DNA from: Paenibacillus sp. FSL H8-0537
GTDB lineage: Bacteria > Bacillota > Bacilli > Paenibacillales > Paenibacillaceae
Direction of reading: 5' to 3'
Length of the DNA: 64,000 bases
Assembly: GCF_038051995.1 (NCBI RefSeq)
Contig: NZ_CP150290.1
Coordinates: 6,610,501-6,674,500, forward strand
Both the position numbers and the translations under genes were made by a program. A model generated the notes under the pieces. The model saw only the letters and a list, made by a program, of their open reading frames with translations, was not told where the DNA came from and searched no databases. Below are positions 24,637-34,581 of this stretch, piece after piece. The stretch's first letter is position 1. Each line of letters starts with the position of its first letter.

Positions 24637-26316
24637 GTGGACGTCCTGCAAATGGCGGTAGTCATCGGTATTATCATGCTGATCGCGAAGCCGCTTGGGC
24701 ATTATTTATATTCCGTGTTTTCAAACGTTCCGAACCGTACCGACAAGCTGTTTGGGCGAGTCGAAGCGGTCATTTATTCCGTGATTGGACTCAAAAATCG
24801 CCAAGGCATGACCTGGAAAAAATATGCGCTCAGCTTTATTACACTCAATTTCATACTCGTAGCTATCAGCTATGTGCTGCTGCGACTGCAAAGCGGCCTG
24901 CCGCTTAATCCGAACGGGATCAGCAGCATGGAGCCTACGCTCGTCCTAAATACGGTCATCAGCTTTATGACCAATACGAATCTCCAGCATTACAGCGGTG
25001 AGACGGGGCTGACGTATTTTGCGCAAATGGCGGTCATTACGATGATGATGTTTACGTCAGCCGCCACCGGCTTTTCCGTCGCCGTCGCCTTCGTGCGCGG
25101 CATTACGAGCAAGGGCGGAACGCTCGGCAACTTTTTCGAGGATTTCGTCAAAGCGCATACGCGGATTTTCTTCCCGCTGGCTATTGTCATTACGCTGCTG
25201 CTTGTGGCGCTGCAAGTGCCGCAAACGCTTAGCCCTACCTTGACCGTTACGACGCTTACGGGCGCGGTTCAGCATATAGCCATCGGGCCAATCGCTTCGC
25301 TGGAGTCGATTAAGCATCTCGGTACGAATGGCGGCGGTTTTTTCGGAGCCAACTCCGCCCATCCGTTCGAAAATCCTAACCCGCTGACGAATGTCATTGA
25401 GATTTTGTCCATGTGGGCGCTGCCTGCCGCGCTGCCCTTCATGTACGGTCGGTTTGCGAAAAGCAGCAAGCAGGGCTGGGTTATTTTTTCGGCGATGATG
25501 GCATTGTTTCTGATCTTTCTTACGATTTCCTATACGGCTGAAAAAAGCGGCAACCCGCTGATCGCCACGCTCGGCATCGACGCTTCGCAAGGCAGCATGG
25601 AGGGCAAGGAGGTACGCTTCGGCATCGCCCAATCCGCGCTGTTCACAACGGTAACAACGGCGGCCACGACCGGCTCGGTCAATTCAATGCACGATACACT
25701 CACTCCGCTTGGCGGACTCGTTCCCCTTGCACAGATGATGCTGAACGTCGTCTTTGGCGGCAAAGGTGTCGGGCTCGTCAATATGCTGATGTATGCGATG
25801 CTGACGGTGTTCATTTGCGGGCTCATGGTCGGACGGACACCCGAGTTTCTGGGGCGAAAAATAGAACCGCGCGAAATGAAGCTGATTGCCATCACCATTC
25901 TCGTGCATCCGTTTATTATTCTCGCGCCAACGGCGGTGGCTTTTCTGACCGATCTGGGGCAAGGCGCTATATCCAATTCGGGCTTTCATGGCATTACGCA
26001 GGTGCTGTATGAATATACGTCCTCGGCCGCAAACAACGGCTCCGGGTTTGAAGGGCTTGCCGACAATACGCCTTTCTGGAATATAACGACAGGACTCGTG
26101 ATGTTTTTCGGCAGATATATGTCGATGATTGCGCTGCTGGCTGTAGCCGGCTCACTTAGCCGCAAGCAGTGGGTACCAGAAACGATTGGCACGTTCCGCA
26201 CGGACAATTCGCTGTTTGCGGTTATGCTAATGGGCGTCGTTATTTTGATCGGTGCGCTCACGTTTCTGCCCGTCATTGTCACAGGGCCAATTGCCGAGTT
26301 TTTAACGATCCGTTAA
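24637..26316 (+). CDS. kdpA: Potassium-transporting ATPase subunit KdpA
   Basis: Potassium-channel-like subunit of the Kdp P-type pump, 559 residues with about ten membrane helices, as usual for the family. Selectivity-loop segments are visible: NTNLQHYSGE, GTNGGGFFGANSAHPFENP, and TTTAATTGSVNSMHD with TPLGG. The start is a GTG preceded by GGGAGG. It binds and passes K+ to KdpB for ATP-driven uptake at low external potassium. Confidence 0.97.
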   Translation: MDVLQMAVVIGIIMLIAKPLGHYLYSVFSNVPNRTDKLFGRVEAVIYSVIGLKNRQGMTWKKYALSFITLNFILVAISYVLLRLQSGLPLNPNGISSMEPTLVLNTVISFMTNTNLQHYSGETGLTYFAQMAVITMMMFTSAATGFSVAVAFVRGITSKGGTLGNFFEDFVKAHTRIFFPLAIVITLLLVALQVPQTLSPTLTVTTLTGAVQHIAIGPIASLESIKHLGTNGGGFFGANSAHPFENPNPLTNVIEILSMWALPAALPFMYGRFAKSSKQGWVIFSAMMALFLIFLTISYTAEKSGNPLIATLGIDASQGSMEGKEVRFGIAQSALFTTVTTAATTGSVNSMHDTLTPLGGLVPLAQMMLNVVFGGKGVGLVNMLMYAMLTVFICGLMVGRTPEFLGRKIEPREMKLIAITILVHPFIILAPTAVAFLTDLGQGAISNSGFHGITQVLYEYTSSAANNGSGFEGLADNTPFWNITTGLVMFFGRYMSMIALLAVAGSLSRKQWVPETIGTFRTDNSLFAVMLMGVVILIGALTFLPVIVTGPIAEFLTIR

Positions 26317-26338
26317 AGGGAAATGAGGGGTAAGCGTT

Positions 26339-28372
26339 ATGAATGACCAACGTGCTAAAAAACGATTCACAAGGCCGCTTGTGACCGAGGCGCTGAAGAT
26401 GAGCCTCCTCAAGCTGAATCCGGTTCATATGATAAAAAATCCGGTCATGTTCGTTGTTGAGATTGGAACGCTGATCGTTCTGCTCATGACCGTATTTCCA
26501 GGCTACTTCGACTCGCAGGAACGCATCGGCTTCAACTTGACTGTTTTCATTATTTTGCTGTTTACGGTGCTGTTCGCCAATTTTGCCGAGGCGTTAGCAG
26601 AAGGCCGCGGCAAAGCACAGGCCGGCTCGTTGAAAAAATCAAAGCAGGAAATGATGGCGAATAAGCTGCTGGGCGACAGCATTCAAATTGTCCCTTCTAC
26701 GGAGCTTCGCAAAGGGGATATCGTCATCGTCTCGCAAGGAGAAATGATTCCCGGAGACGGCGAGGTCATTGAAGGCCTCGCTTCCGTCGATGAATCGGCT
26801 ATTACCGGCGAATCAGCCCCCGTCATCAAGGAGGCCGGCGGCGATTTCAACTCCGTGACGGGCGGGACGCGGGTGATCAGCGATCACATCAAAATGCGAA
26901 TCACGAGCGAGCCCGGCGAAACGTTTATCGATCGGATGATCGCTCTCGTCGAAGGGGCAAAGCGGCAAAAAACGCCGAATGAAATTGCCCTGAACACGCT
27001 GCTCATCAGCCTGACAATTATTTTCCTCATCGTCGTCGTCACGCTTGGCCCCATTGTCGCTTATGCGGGAATCAATCTAGAAATTCCCGTTCTTATCGCA
27101 CTGCTCGTCTGCCTCATTCCGACGACGATTGGCGGCCTGCTGTCCGCCATCGGCATTGCGGGCATGGACCGGGTCACCCAGTTCAATGTGCTGGCGATGT
27201 CCGGGAAGGCGGTCGAAGCAGCTGGCGACATCAATACGATGATTTTGGATAAAACTGGGACGATCACCTTCGGCAATCGGATGGCTAGCGAAATCAATCC
27301 GGTGGGCGCCGCTGGAGCAGATGAAGCAGCGGCATGGGCCGCTATTTCCTCCCTGCAAGATGAAACGCCAGAAGGACGCTCGGTGCTGGAATGGATGAAA
27401 AAGCACAATAAAACCTATGATGCCGCGCTTGGCGATAACGGACAATTCGTTCCCTTTCAAGCCGAGACGCGCATGAGCGGTATCGATTTGGCCGATGGAA
27501 GGCTCGTGCGCAAAGGAGCCGTTGAAGCGATTCGCGGGTGGGTGCTCGCCCAAGGAGGAGATATACCCGCTGATCTGGCTCAGGAGACCGAACGGATCGC
27601 CAAGGAAGGCGGCACTCCGCTTGCCATCGCCGTCGATCAGCATATATTCGGCTTGATTTATTTGAAGGATACGGTCAAGCCGGGCATGAAGGAGCGGTTC
27701 GAGCAGCTGCGAACGATGGGCATCAAAACCATTATGTGTACGGGCGACAATCCATTTACGGCGGCTACCATCGCCAGAGAAGCAGGCGTCGACGATTTTA
27801 TTGCCGAAAGCAAGCCGGAGGATAAAATCGCCGTCATCCGCCGCGAGCAAGCGGAAGGCAAGCTGGTCGCCATGACCGGAGACGGAACGAATGACGCGCC
27901 CGCACTCGCGCAGGCCGATGTCGGCCTGGCGATGAACAGCGGCACGACGGCCGCCAAGGAAGCAGCCAATATGGTTGATTTGGATTCCGACCCATCCAAA
28001 ATTATTGAGGTCGTATCAATCGGCAAGCAGCTGCTTATGACGCGCGGCGCGCTCACGACCTTCAGCATTGCCAATGACGTTGCCAAATATTTCGCCATCA
28101 TTCCAGCGATGTTTATGCTGGCGATTCCGCAAATGCAGGCGCTGAATGTGATGCAGCTCGGCTCGCCGCTGTCGGCAATTTTGTCGGCGCTCATCTTTAA
28201 TGCGATCATTATTCCGCTGCTCATTCCGCTAGCGATGAAGGGCGTCACCTATCGTCCGCTCAGCGCCGCCCGCCTGCTTAGCCGCAATCTGCTCATTTAC
28301 GGGCTCGGCGGAATAATCGCGCCGTTCATCGGCATCAAGCTCATCGATATGATGGTCCATATTTGGATTTAA
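26339..28372 (+). CDS. kdpB: Potassium-transporting ATPase ATP-binding subunit KdpB
   Basis: P-type ATPase catalytic subunit, 677 residues. The phosphorylated Asp is in [15 protein letters not shown] (about residue 304). The TGES motif appears as [11 protein letters not shown] near residue 157, and the hinge as [18 protein letters not shown] near residue 515. Seven membrane helices are expected. It lies 22 bases downstream of kdpA with GAGGGG before the ATG. Confidence 0.97.
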   Translation: MNDQRAKKRFTRPLVTEALKMSLLKLNPVHMIKNPVMFVVEIGTLIVLLMTVFPGYFDSQERIGFNLTVFIILLFTVLFANFAEALAEGRGKAQAGSLKKSKQEMMANKLLGDSIQIVPSTELRKGDIVIVSQGEMIPGDGEVIEGLASVDESAITGESAPVIKEAGGDFNSVTGGTRVISDHIKMRITSEPGETFIDRMIALVEGAKRQKTPNEIALNTLLISLTIIFLIVVVTLGPIVAYAGINLEIPVLIALLVCLIPTTIGGLLSAIGIAGMDRVTQFNVLAMSGKAVEAAGDINTMILDKTGTITFGNRMASEINPVGAAGADEAAAWAAISSLQDETPEGRSVLEWMKKHNKTYDAALGDNGQFVPFQAETRMSGIDLADGRLVRKGAVEAIRGWVLAQGGDIPADLAQETERIAKEGGTPLAIAVDQHIFGLIYLKDTVKPGMKERFEQLRTMGIKTIMCTGDNPFTAATIAREAGVDDFIAESKPEDKIAVIRREQAEGKLVAMTGDGTNDAPALAQADVGLAMNSGTTAAKEAANMVDLDSDPSKIIEVVSIGKQLLMTRGALTTFSIANDVAKYFAIIPAMFMLAIPQMQALNVMQLGSPLSAILSALIFNAIIIPLLIPLAMKGVTYRPLSAARLLSRNLLIYGLGGIIAPFIGIKLIDMMVHIWI

Positions 28373-28439
28373 TGGTGCCCAGCTAGGCTGCGGCATTTTA
28401 ATGAAACGAACTGCTAATTAGAAAGAAGGGAATTGTGCT

Positions 28440-29090
28440 ATGCATGCTATTTTAAAAAGAAAACGTCCATTGCCACCTATGTCATCTGCTTCTTCTTTAT
28501 CAGCGGGGCCCTCTTCCTTCTCCGTAATCAGGGTATCGCTGCGCGCCAGCCTGCTGTTCCTGCTTCTTTGCGGTGTCGTGTATCCGCTCGTGAGCACGGG
28601 AGCTGCGCAGCTGCTGTTCCCGGCTCAGGCAAATGGCAGCCTGCTCAAGGATAGCGCAGGCAGCGTCGTTGGTTCGTCGCTGATCGGTCAGCCTTTCAGC
28701 GATCAGCGCTATTTTCAGGGGCGGGTATCGAGCATAGATTATAAGGCGGAAGCCTCCGGCTCTAATAACTATGCCCCCTCCAATCCGGAGCTGCTAGAGC
28801 GCATGAAAGCATCTATCGCCCAGTGGCAGCAGGATAATCCGGCCGTTCCGCTGGAGCAGCTGCCCGTAGCGCTAATAAGCAACTCCGGCTCCGGTCTAGA
28901 CCCGGATATTACCCCGCAGTCGGCGCTCGTGCAGGTGCCAAGGATCAGCAGGCTGACGGGCCTGCCCACTGCCGAGCTGGAAGCACTCGTTAAGAAGCAT
29001 ACGAAAGGCCGCGCGCTCGGCCTCTTCGGTGACCAACGCGTCAATGTGCTGGAGCTGAATCTGTCCTTATCCACACGAATCGGCAAATAA
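28440..29090 (+). CDS. kdpC: Potassium-transporting ATPase subunit KdpC
   Basis: KdpC chaperone-like subunit, 216 residues. It has one membrane helix (about 30-50) and the family signature GSGLDPDITPQSALVQVPRIS, plus the C-terminal LGLFGDQRVNVLELNLSL. The N-terminus is about 25 residues longer than typical and Ser/Pro-rich. AGAAGG precedes the ATG at 28440, so this start is plausible; a later start near the helix cannot be excluded. Confidence 0.95.
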   Translation: MHAILKRKRPLPPMSSASSLSAGPSSFSVIRVSLRASLLFLLLCGVVYPLVSTGAAQLLFPAQANGSLLKDSAGSVVGSSLIGQPFSDQRYFQGRVSSIDYKAEASGSNNYAPSNPELLERMKASIAQWQQDNPAVPLEQLPVALISNSGSGLDPDITPQSALVQVPRISRLTGLPTAELEALVKKHTKGRALGLFGDQRVNVLELNLSLSTRIGK

Positions 29091-29109
29091 AAGAGAAGGC
29101 GGGAGCAGG

Positions 29110-31476
29110 ATGCCACCGTATCAACGCAAGACGCCGGAGGAGATATTGGCTTCTATCTCCCGGCTGCATAAAGGACGCCTGAAAATTATTATCGGCTCGG
29201 TCGCGGGCTCCGGAAAAACGTATCATCTGCTGCAGGAAGGCAGGCTGCTGAAGCAGCAGGACATTGATGTCGTCCTTTGCGTAGTAACGCCGAGTCCGCT
29301 TACGGATAGGAATCAAACGGTGCTTGAGTCCGAGCTGGAGCATGTCCCCAGCATTAAGTGGCAGCGCGATGGCAAGGAGCAGCAGGATTTGCCGCTGGAG
29401 GCGCTGCTTGCCCGCAACCCGGAGGTCGTGCTCGTCGATGGCCTCGCCCATCGCAACCGTATGTGCGCCCGCTTCCAGACGCGGCTGGAGGACATTCAAT
29501 ATTTGCTGGAGCATGGCATCAGCATCATTACGACGATTAACGTGTACGAGCTTGAGGGCGAGGACGGGGTTATTTTCAAAATGACGGGCATTCGTGCGGA
29601 GGAGACGGTCCCGGCGGATACGCTGGAATGGGCCGATGAGGTTCGCCTCATTGATGTATCTCCAGAGACGATGCTGAGCCGGATAGAAGAGGGGCTGCTC
29701 GGCAGCCCCCTCCATCCGGCTATGCGGCTGCGCGGCAATCTGGCTGTCCTGCGCGAAGTCGCGCTCTGCCTCATGGCGGAGGGTGTTCACGAAACGCTGG
29801 AAAAGCATCGCGAAGCGCTGGGCTTAAGCGGCCCGTCAGGAGTTGCCGAGCGGATTGTTGTTTCGGCGCAATATCACTTCAATGGCTCCCTCTATGTGCG
29901 CCGAGGCCAGCAAATTGCCAAGCGGCTGCACGGCGAGCTCGCCGTCGTCACCTTTCGGCTGCCGGGCCGCAGCCTGCTGAGGGAGCAGCAAACGATCAAA
30001 CGCTCGATGCAAAAGCTGGTGGCGAAAGTCGGCGGCACGTTCGAGGAGCTCCCCCTAGCGCATGCGCGTAAGCTGCCCGCCGCACTTGTAGAATATGCAA
30101 CGCGGCAGCATGCGACGCGCATTGTGATGGGCCATTCCAAGAAAAAAGCATGGCAGGAGCGTTTGCAAGGCTCCATCGTCAACCGCGTGCTACGCAAAAT
30201 ACGGAACATCGACGTGTTTGTGATGACGGATCGGGCGGAGCATGAGGGAGAACGAATTTTGCCCGTTAAAACCCGCTGGGGCGGACAGGAGGCGCTTTTT
30301 CACCGGCTGAATACCCGCGAAATAGAGGAACAAGCGCAGCTCATGCGTCAGGGCACGTTCAAAATTTATATCGGTGCCGCTCCCGGCGTCGGGAAAACGT
30401 ACAAAATGCTCCAGGAAGGCAACATTCTTAAGCGCAAAGGCGTGGATGTCGTCATCGGCTGGCTGGAAACGCATGGACGCAAGGAAACGGCAGAGCAGGT
30501 CGGCGGCTTGTCGATTTTGCCCCGAGCAGCTATTCCCTACGGGGCAGTCAGGCTTGAGGAAATGGACACAGCGGCTCTTATCGCTCGCCGCCCTGAGGTT
30601 GTGCTTGTGGATGAGCTTGCCCATACGAATGTGCCGGGGAGTAGGCTTAAGAAAAGGTACGAAGATATTTTGCTGCTGCTGGAAAACGGGATTTCCGTTA
30701 TTTCCACCGTCAACGTGCAGCATGTGGAAAGCTTGAATGATGCGGTTGAGCAGCTGACTGGTGTACGGGTGAGAGAAACGGTGCCGGATGCGATTTTACA
30801 AATGGCTACTGAAATTGAGCTCATAGACGTTACGCCCCAAATGCTGGCGCAGCGCATGCGTGAAGGTAAAATTTACAGGCTGGAAAAGGTTGAGCAGGCG
30901 CTGGGCTCTTTTTTCAAAATCGGAAATTTGATTGCCTTGCGAGAGCTGGCACTGCGCGAAATTGCAGATGATGTTGATGAACGGCTGGAGTCATGGAAAC
31001 GCGGACCTTCGCTTCGGGGACCTTGGCGCAAGCGCGAGGTGATTTTTGTATGCATCGATTTGGGCGATCAGGCGGAAAGGCTTATTCGCCGCGGCTTTCG
31101 CATCGCTCACCGCTTGAAGGCAGAATGGCATGTCCACTATGTGCACAGCAGTAAAATGCAGCAAACCGAGACGCAGCAAAAGCGGCTCCAAACACTACGG
31201 CAGCTATGCGAGCGGCTTGGAGGTCAACTAGCTGTAAGTGCTGCGAACAAACGCCAAGAGATTAGCGGGATTTTGCTGCAAAAAATAAACGCCCTGCAAG
31301 CAACTCAGCTCATTATTGGGCAGTCGCGCAGGAAGCCGTGGCAGACGCTCTTCCGCCAAACGATTGTGCATGATATGCTGCGCTCCGCCCGACATATAGA
31401 TATGTTAATTGTCGCAAAATGGGAAACAGAGCCCATGCCGCCTAATCTCGGCACAGACCCTGTTAAAGATGTATAA
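29110..31476 (+). CDS. Tandem KdpD sensor-domain protein lacking a kinase
   Basis: 788 residues made of two copies of the KdpD N-terminal module (P-loop KdpD domain plus universal-stress-protein domain). There are no membrane helices and no histidine-kinase domain. Copy 1 (about 1-375) has Walker A GSVAGSGKT at 29-37, but its second motif is degenerate (VLVDGLAHRN). Copy 2 (about 400-775) is canonical: GAAPGVGKT at 422-430 and VLVDELAHTN. USP domains lie near 250-375 and 645-772. Normal KdpD is a sensor kinase working with KdpE; no kdpE is present. In Staphylococcus aureus the KdpD USP domain binds c-di-AMP, so a c-di-AMP-responsive partner of the pump is plausible but unproven. Confidence 0.9.
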   Translation: MPPYQRKTPEEILASISRLHKGRLKIIIGSVAGSGKTYHLLQEGRLLKQQDIDVVLCVVTPSPLTDRNQTVLESELEHVPSIKWQRDGKEQQDLPLEALLARNPEVVLVDGLAHRNRMCARFQTRLEDIQYLLEHGISIITTINVYELEGEDGVIFKMTGIRAEETVPADTLEWADEVRLIDVSPETMLSRIEEGLLGSPLHPAMRLRGNLAVLREVALCLMAEGVHETLEKHREALGLSGPSGVAERIVVSAQYHFNGSLYVRRGQQIAKRLHGELAVVTFRLPGRSLLREQQTIKRSMQKLVAKVGGTFEELPLAHARKLPAALVEYATRQHATRIVMGHSKKKAWQERLQGSIVNRVLRKIRNIDVFVMTDRAEHEGERILPVKTRWGGQEALFHRLNTREIEEQAQLMRQGTFKIYIGAAPGVGKTYKMLQEGNILKRKGVDVVIGWLETHGRKETAEQVGGLSILPRAAIPYGAVRLEEMDTAALIARRPEVVLVDELAHTNVPGSRLKKRYEDILLLLENGISVISTVNVQHVESLNDAVEQLTGVRVRETVPDAILQMATEIELIDVTPQMLAQRMREGKIYRLEKVEQALGSFFKIGNLIALRELALREIADDVDERLESWKRGPSLRGPWRKREVIFVCIDLGDQAERLIRRGFRIAHRLKAEWHVHYVHSSKMQQTETQQKRLQTLRQLCERLGGQLAVSAANKRQEISGILLQKINALQATQLIIGQSRRKPWQTLFRQTIVHDMLRSARHIDMLIVAKWETEPMPPNLGTDPVKDV

Positions 31477-31573
31477 ACAGGCTTACTTACGGGGGGCGGT
31501 CATCTTTTCGAGCTGATGGAGCGTTGCAGCAGCCTTAAGCGGGCTGCGACAACGTTCCAGCTGAAAGGAGTTC

Positions 31574-32245
31574 CTAATAAGCCGTGTTTCCAGATTGGCT
31601 GGTTTTGCCGGAAGCAAAACCTTTGAACAGCGTTGGTACGTTGGAATAACGCGTGTTAGTGATTTTGCCCGTTGTCGAACTGCTATCGGTGCGCAAAATT
31701 GAATCCTTCACCTTGGAAATATCGCTATTTGATACATTCATGGATACCGCATAGGATGAGCCGCCATTTTGACGAACGAGCTTGCCGATGTCATTGGCCT
31801 TGAAATTTTTAATATTAATTGTGCCGGATGCATTCATTTGAAACACCTTGTCATAGGCTTTGTATGCGCCGCCGCCTGTAATATTAACCGTACCGGAAGA
31901 TTTTAGCGTCAAAGCGTCCTCGCCTACATCCTGCCAAGTCACATTCTCAATATTACAGCTGCCATAGCAGTGAACGCCATCTGCAGCTGGGGCGCCGATA
32001 ATAACATTTTTCAGCGTTGCGCCTGCCTCCAGACGAAATACTGGCTTTTGATTTTCCGCTTGGCTGCCATCACCGAGCGTGCTCGGGTTCGCTACAAAAA
32101 CTTTGCCTTGACCATTGTAGGTCGTATTTTTAGGCACAATAATGGTAGCGTTTACAACTTCGGCCGCCGATACAGGGGCAGGCTGCACACCAGCAATAGC
32201 AATAATAAGGGCCAAAGATAATAGAGCACCAATCCATTTTTTCAT
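31574..32245 (-). CDS. Secreted pectate lyase, PL3 family
   Basis: 223 residues with a cleavable signal peptide (about 1-28, ending VSAA). The mature part is a small parallel beta-helix with PL3 landmarks: [15 protein letters not shown], the calcium/substrate region [28 protein letters not shown], and [25 protein letters not shown]. It cleaves polygalacturonate by beta-elimination outside the cell. A secreted plant-polysaccharide enzyme fits a soil or rhizosphere Paenibacillus. Monocistronic; its promoter lies in 32246-32400. Confidence 0.93.
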   Translation of the reverse strand: MKKWIGALLSLALIIAIAGVQPAPVSAAEVVNATIIVPKNTTYNGQGKVFVANPSTLGDGSQAENQKPVFRLEAGATLKNVIIGAPAADGVHCYGSCNIENVTWQDVGEDALTLKSSGTVNITGGGAYKAYDKVFQMNASGTINIKNFKANDIGKLVRQNGGSSYAVSMNVSNSDISKVKDSILRTDSSSTTGKITNTRYSNVPTLFKGFASGKTSQSGNTAY

Positions 32246-32451
32246 CGAATAAACTCTCCTTTATTCCATTTAATTGGGTTGTGATGAAGTCTCATCCTTA
32301 AATGCCTCTACTTTTATGCAAATAGATGTGCACCTCCGTTTGCATCTACCAAAAGACTACCTAATTTTTGCCATTACAGGAATAATCATTAGCTCAGTAG
32401 TTGTCCAAATGGCCCAAAATCCCTTATTCTGTAACAATTTGCGCCGTAACC

Positions 32452-32467
32452 TGTGATGAATGTCACA
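32452..32467 (+). promoter_or_regulatory. Fnr/Crp-type box upstream of the FNT-ldh operon
   Basis: TGTGA-TGAATG-TCACA, a perfect palindrome matching the Bacillus Fnr consensus. Its centre (32459.5) is 41.5 bases before a start site expected near 32501, with a TATTCT -10-like element at 32489-32494. That is the classic activator position. Confidence 0.75.
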
Positions 32468-32527
32468 ATCGATTGCGCCTCCCTGTGTTATTCTAACCTC
32501 AGTAAGCAGCAAGAGGAGTGATGGCTC

Positions 32528-33325
32528 ATGGAAACAGAAGCGCTACGCAAAGTCGAGCAGCTCGCACAGAAGAAGCATATGATTTTTAAGCAAAGCCGCA
32601 TTCGCTATATTTCCAGGTCCATGCTCGCCAGCATGTTCATCGGCTTTGGCGTTATCGTCGCCTTCAAGACGGGTAACTTTTTTTACGCCGAGCATTCTCC
32701 ACTCGCTTATCCGATGGCCGCGCTTACGTTCGGAGCTGCTATTATTCTCATCGCATACGGCGGCGGCGACTTGTTTACCGGCAATACGTTTTATTATTCG
32801 TTTACCGCGCTCCGGCGCAAGCTCAAATGGACCGACGCTATCAAAATGTGGCTGACAAGCTACGGTGGCAACCTGCTAGGCGCAGCCGTGTTCGCGCTGC
32901 TCATTATGACAACCGGACTGTTCGACAGCGAGAAGGTCAATACGTTCCTGCTCAGCGTCGTCGAAGCGAAAATGCATACTTCGTCAATGGAGCTTTTTTT
33001 CCGGGCGATTTTATGTAACTGGCTTGTCTGTCTCGCCTTTTTCATTCCGATGGGCATGAAGCATGACGGGGCAAAAATGTTTTCGATGATGCTGTTCGTC
33101 TTCTGCTTCTTTATTTCGGGCTACGAGCATAGCATTGCCAACATGTGCACCTTCGCCATCGCACTAGTCGTCGACCATCCAGACACGATTACTTACGGCG
33201 GCGTCATTCACAATCTTGTGCCTGTCACACTCGGCAATCTGATTGGCGGCGGCGTTTTAATGGCATATATGTATTATTTCGTGAACAAGCCTTATTTCGA
33301 CAAAGAGGATCACACGCAAGAGTAA
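32528..33325 (+). CDS. Formate/nitrite (FNT) family channel
   Basis: Pentameric anion channel of the FNT family, 265 residues, six membrane helices. Landmarks: GGGDLFTGNTFYY, GNLLGAAVFALLI, NWLVCLAFFIPMGMKHDGAKM and the second-half helix break SGYEHSIANM. It is followed after 29 bases by L-lactate dehydrogenase under one Fnr-type site. FNT proteins carry formate, nitrite, hydrosulfide or lactate; here the pairing suggests lactate export during fermentation, which is inference. GAGGAGTG precedes the ATG. Confidence 0.9.
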   Translation: METEALRKVEQLAQKKHMIFKQSRIRYISRSMLASMFIGFGVIVAFKTGNFFYAEHSPLAYPMAALTFGAAIILIAYGGGDLFTGNTFYYSFTALRRKLKWTDAIKMWLTSYGGNLLGAAVFALLIMTTGLFDSEKVNTFLLSVVEAKMHTSSMELFFRAILCNWLVCLAFFIPMGMKHDGAKMFSMMLFVFCFFISGYEHSIANMCTFAIALVVDHPDTITYGGVIHNLVPVTLGNLIGGGVLMAYMYYFVNKPYFDKEDHTQE

Positions 33326-33354
33326 GTACACCATTAGACGGGGAGAGATCGGAT

Positions 33355-34278
33355 ATGAAAAAATCAAGAATTGTTGTCATTGGCGCTGGGGCTGTAGGCT
33401 CGACAACCGCCTATACGCTTCTGCTTCGCAATCGCATGGATGAGCTGGTGCTCATTGATGCCAATGAGAAAAAAGCAATCGGCGATGCGCTCGACATGAA
33501 CCACGGCATGCCGTTCCTTGGCGGCACGAAGGTATGGGCGGGCACTTACGAGGACTGCAAAGGCGCGGACATCATTATTATTACGGCGGGTGTAGCGCAG
33601 CGTCCGGGCGAAGAGCGCATTCAGCTGCTGAAGCGCAACGTTGCGATCTTCGACCAAATTATTGATGAAGTCTTGAAATATAATGACGATGGCATTCTGC
33701 TCATTGCTTCGAACCCCGTAGACGTCATGAGCTACTTCTCCCTGCGAAAATCGCGCTGGCCCGTCAACCGCGTCATCGGTTCGGGTACCCTGCTCGACAG
33801 TGCGCGCTTCCGCTATCTGATTGGCGAAGAGCTGAACATTGATCCGCGCAGCGTCCACGCGCCGATTATCGGGGAGCATGGCGATTCCGAGCTGCCGGTA
33901 TGGAGCCTGTCGAATGTTGCGGGTACGGAGCTTGGGCTGAACGACGAGCAGAAGGACCGGATCTTCACCGGCACACGCGATGCCGCTTACCAAATTATCG
34001 AAGCAAAAGGCGCAACGTATTACGCCATCGCTTTGGCGCTTGACCGCATCTGCACCGCTATTCTGCAGGATGAAGGCGCTGTGCTGAACGTATCAACCCT
34101 GCTCGACAACTACCTCGGCGTATCCGATGTGTACATCGGCGTTCCATGTGTCGTTGACCGCACCGGTATCCGCAACGTTCTGGAGCTGACGCTGTCCGAC
34201 GAAGAAACGGCGCTGTTCCAGAAGTCGGCGAATAAGCTGAAAGGCTTGATTGAGTCGATTCGGGATGAGATGGCATAA
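33355..34278 (+). CDS. ldh: L-lactate dehydrogenase
   Basis: NAD-dependent pyruvate reduction, 307 residues. The Rossmann motif VVIGAGAVGSTTAY is at the N-terminus. AGVAQRPGEERIQLL contains the Gln that marks lactate rather than malate specificity. GSGTLLDSARFR and the active-site His in IGEHGDSELPVWS are intact. A longer open frame starts at 33145 inside the FNT gene, but the ATG at 33355 follows GGGGAGAG and begins exactly where LDHs begin. It is second gene of the Fnr-controlled operon and ends at a strong terminator. Confidence 0.96.
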   Translation: MKKSRIVVIGAGAVGSTTAYTLLLRNRMDELVLIDANEKKAIGDALDMNHGMPFLGGTKVWAGTYEDCKGADIIIITAGVAQRPGEERIQLLKRNVAIFDQIIDEVLKYNDDGILLIASNPVDVMSYFSLRKSRWPVNRVIGSGTLLDSARFRYLIGEELNIDPRSVHAPIIGEHGDSELPVWSLSNVAGTELGLNDEQKDRIFTGTRDAAYQIIEAKGATYYAIALALDRICTAILQDEGAVLNVSTLLDNYLGVSDVYIGVPCVVDRTGIRNVLELTLSDEETALFQKSANKLKGLIESIRDEMA

Positions 34279-34334
34279 ATTTCTCTTAATACGCAACATC
34301 AGACCATGTGTTTAAAAATAGTTAGTTAGCAAAG

Positions 34335-34376
34335 AAACCGATACCTCTTTTTCAAAAAGAGGTATCGGTTTTTTTT
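34335..34376 (+). terminator. Terminator of the FNT-ldh operon
   Basis: AAACCGATACCTCTTTTT pairs with AAAAAGAGGTATCGGTTT across a tiny loop, followed by an eight-T tract. Confidence 0.92.
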
Positions 34377-34506
34377 AACCAGATTTTCACTCCAGCCTTA
34401 AGGCTAAATGATGAAGGTTAAGTAAATCTTAGGTAAAATTGAGGGGTTGCTGAAAGCTGCAGGGGTTGTCGAAAAAGGCAGGAGAGAAGAGGTTGCGCAC
34501 AAAAAG

Positions 34507-34539
34507 AAAAACTCAAGCAGCCGCTCTGCTTGAGTTTTT
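34507..34539 (-). terminator. Terminator of the ggt-amidase-FAH operon
   Basis: AAAAACTCAAGCAG at 34507-34520 pairs with CTGCTTGAGTTTTT at 34526-34539. It lies 43 bases past the stop of the FAH-family gene, and T runs on both strands would let it act bidirectionally. Confidence 0.85.
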
Positions 34540-34581
34540 AGGAATGCCAAAGCCTCTTCAGTTCAGATCGGGTCGAACCGA

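Noticed and set aside
29110..31476. Ordinary KdpD sensor kinase
   Set aside because: No membrane helices, no histidine-kinase or ATPase domain, and the sensor half occurs twice.
31526..31556. Hairpin downstream of the pectate lyase gene as a terminator
   Set aside because: Stem is interrupted and no T tract follows on either strand, so it was not listed as a feature.
33145..33354. N-terminal extension of lactate dehydrogenase
   Set aside because: It overlaps the FNT gene in another frame; the ATG at 33355 has a ribosome binding site and begins at the usual Rossmann motif.
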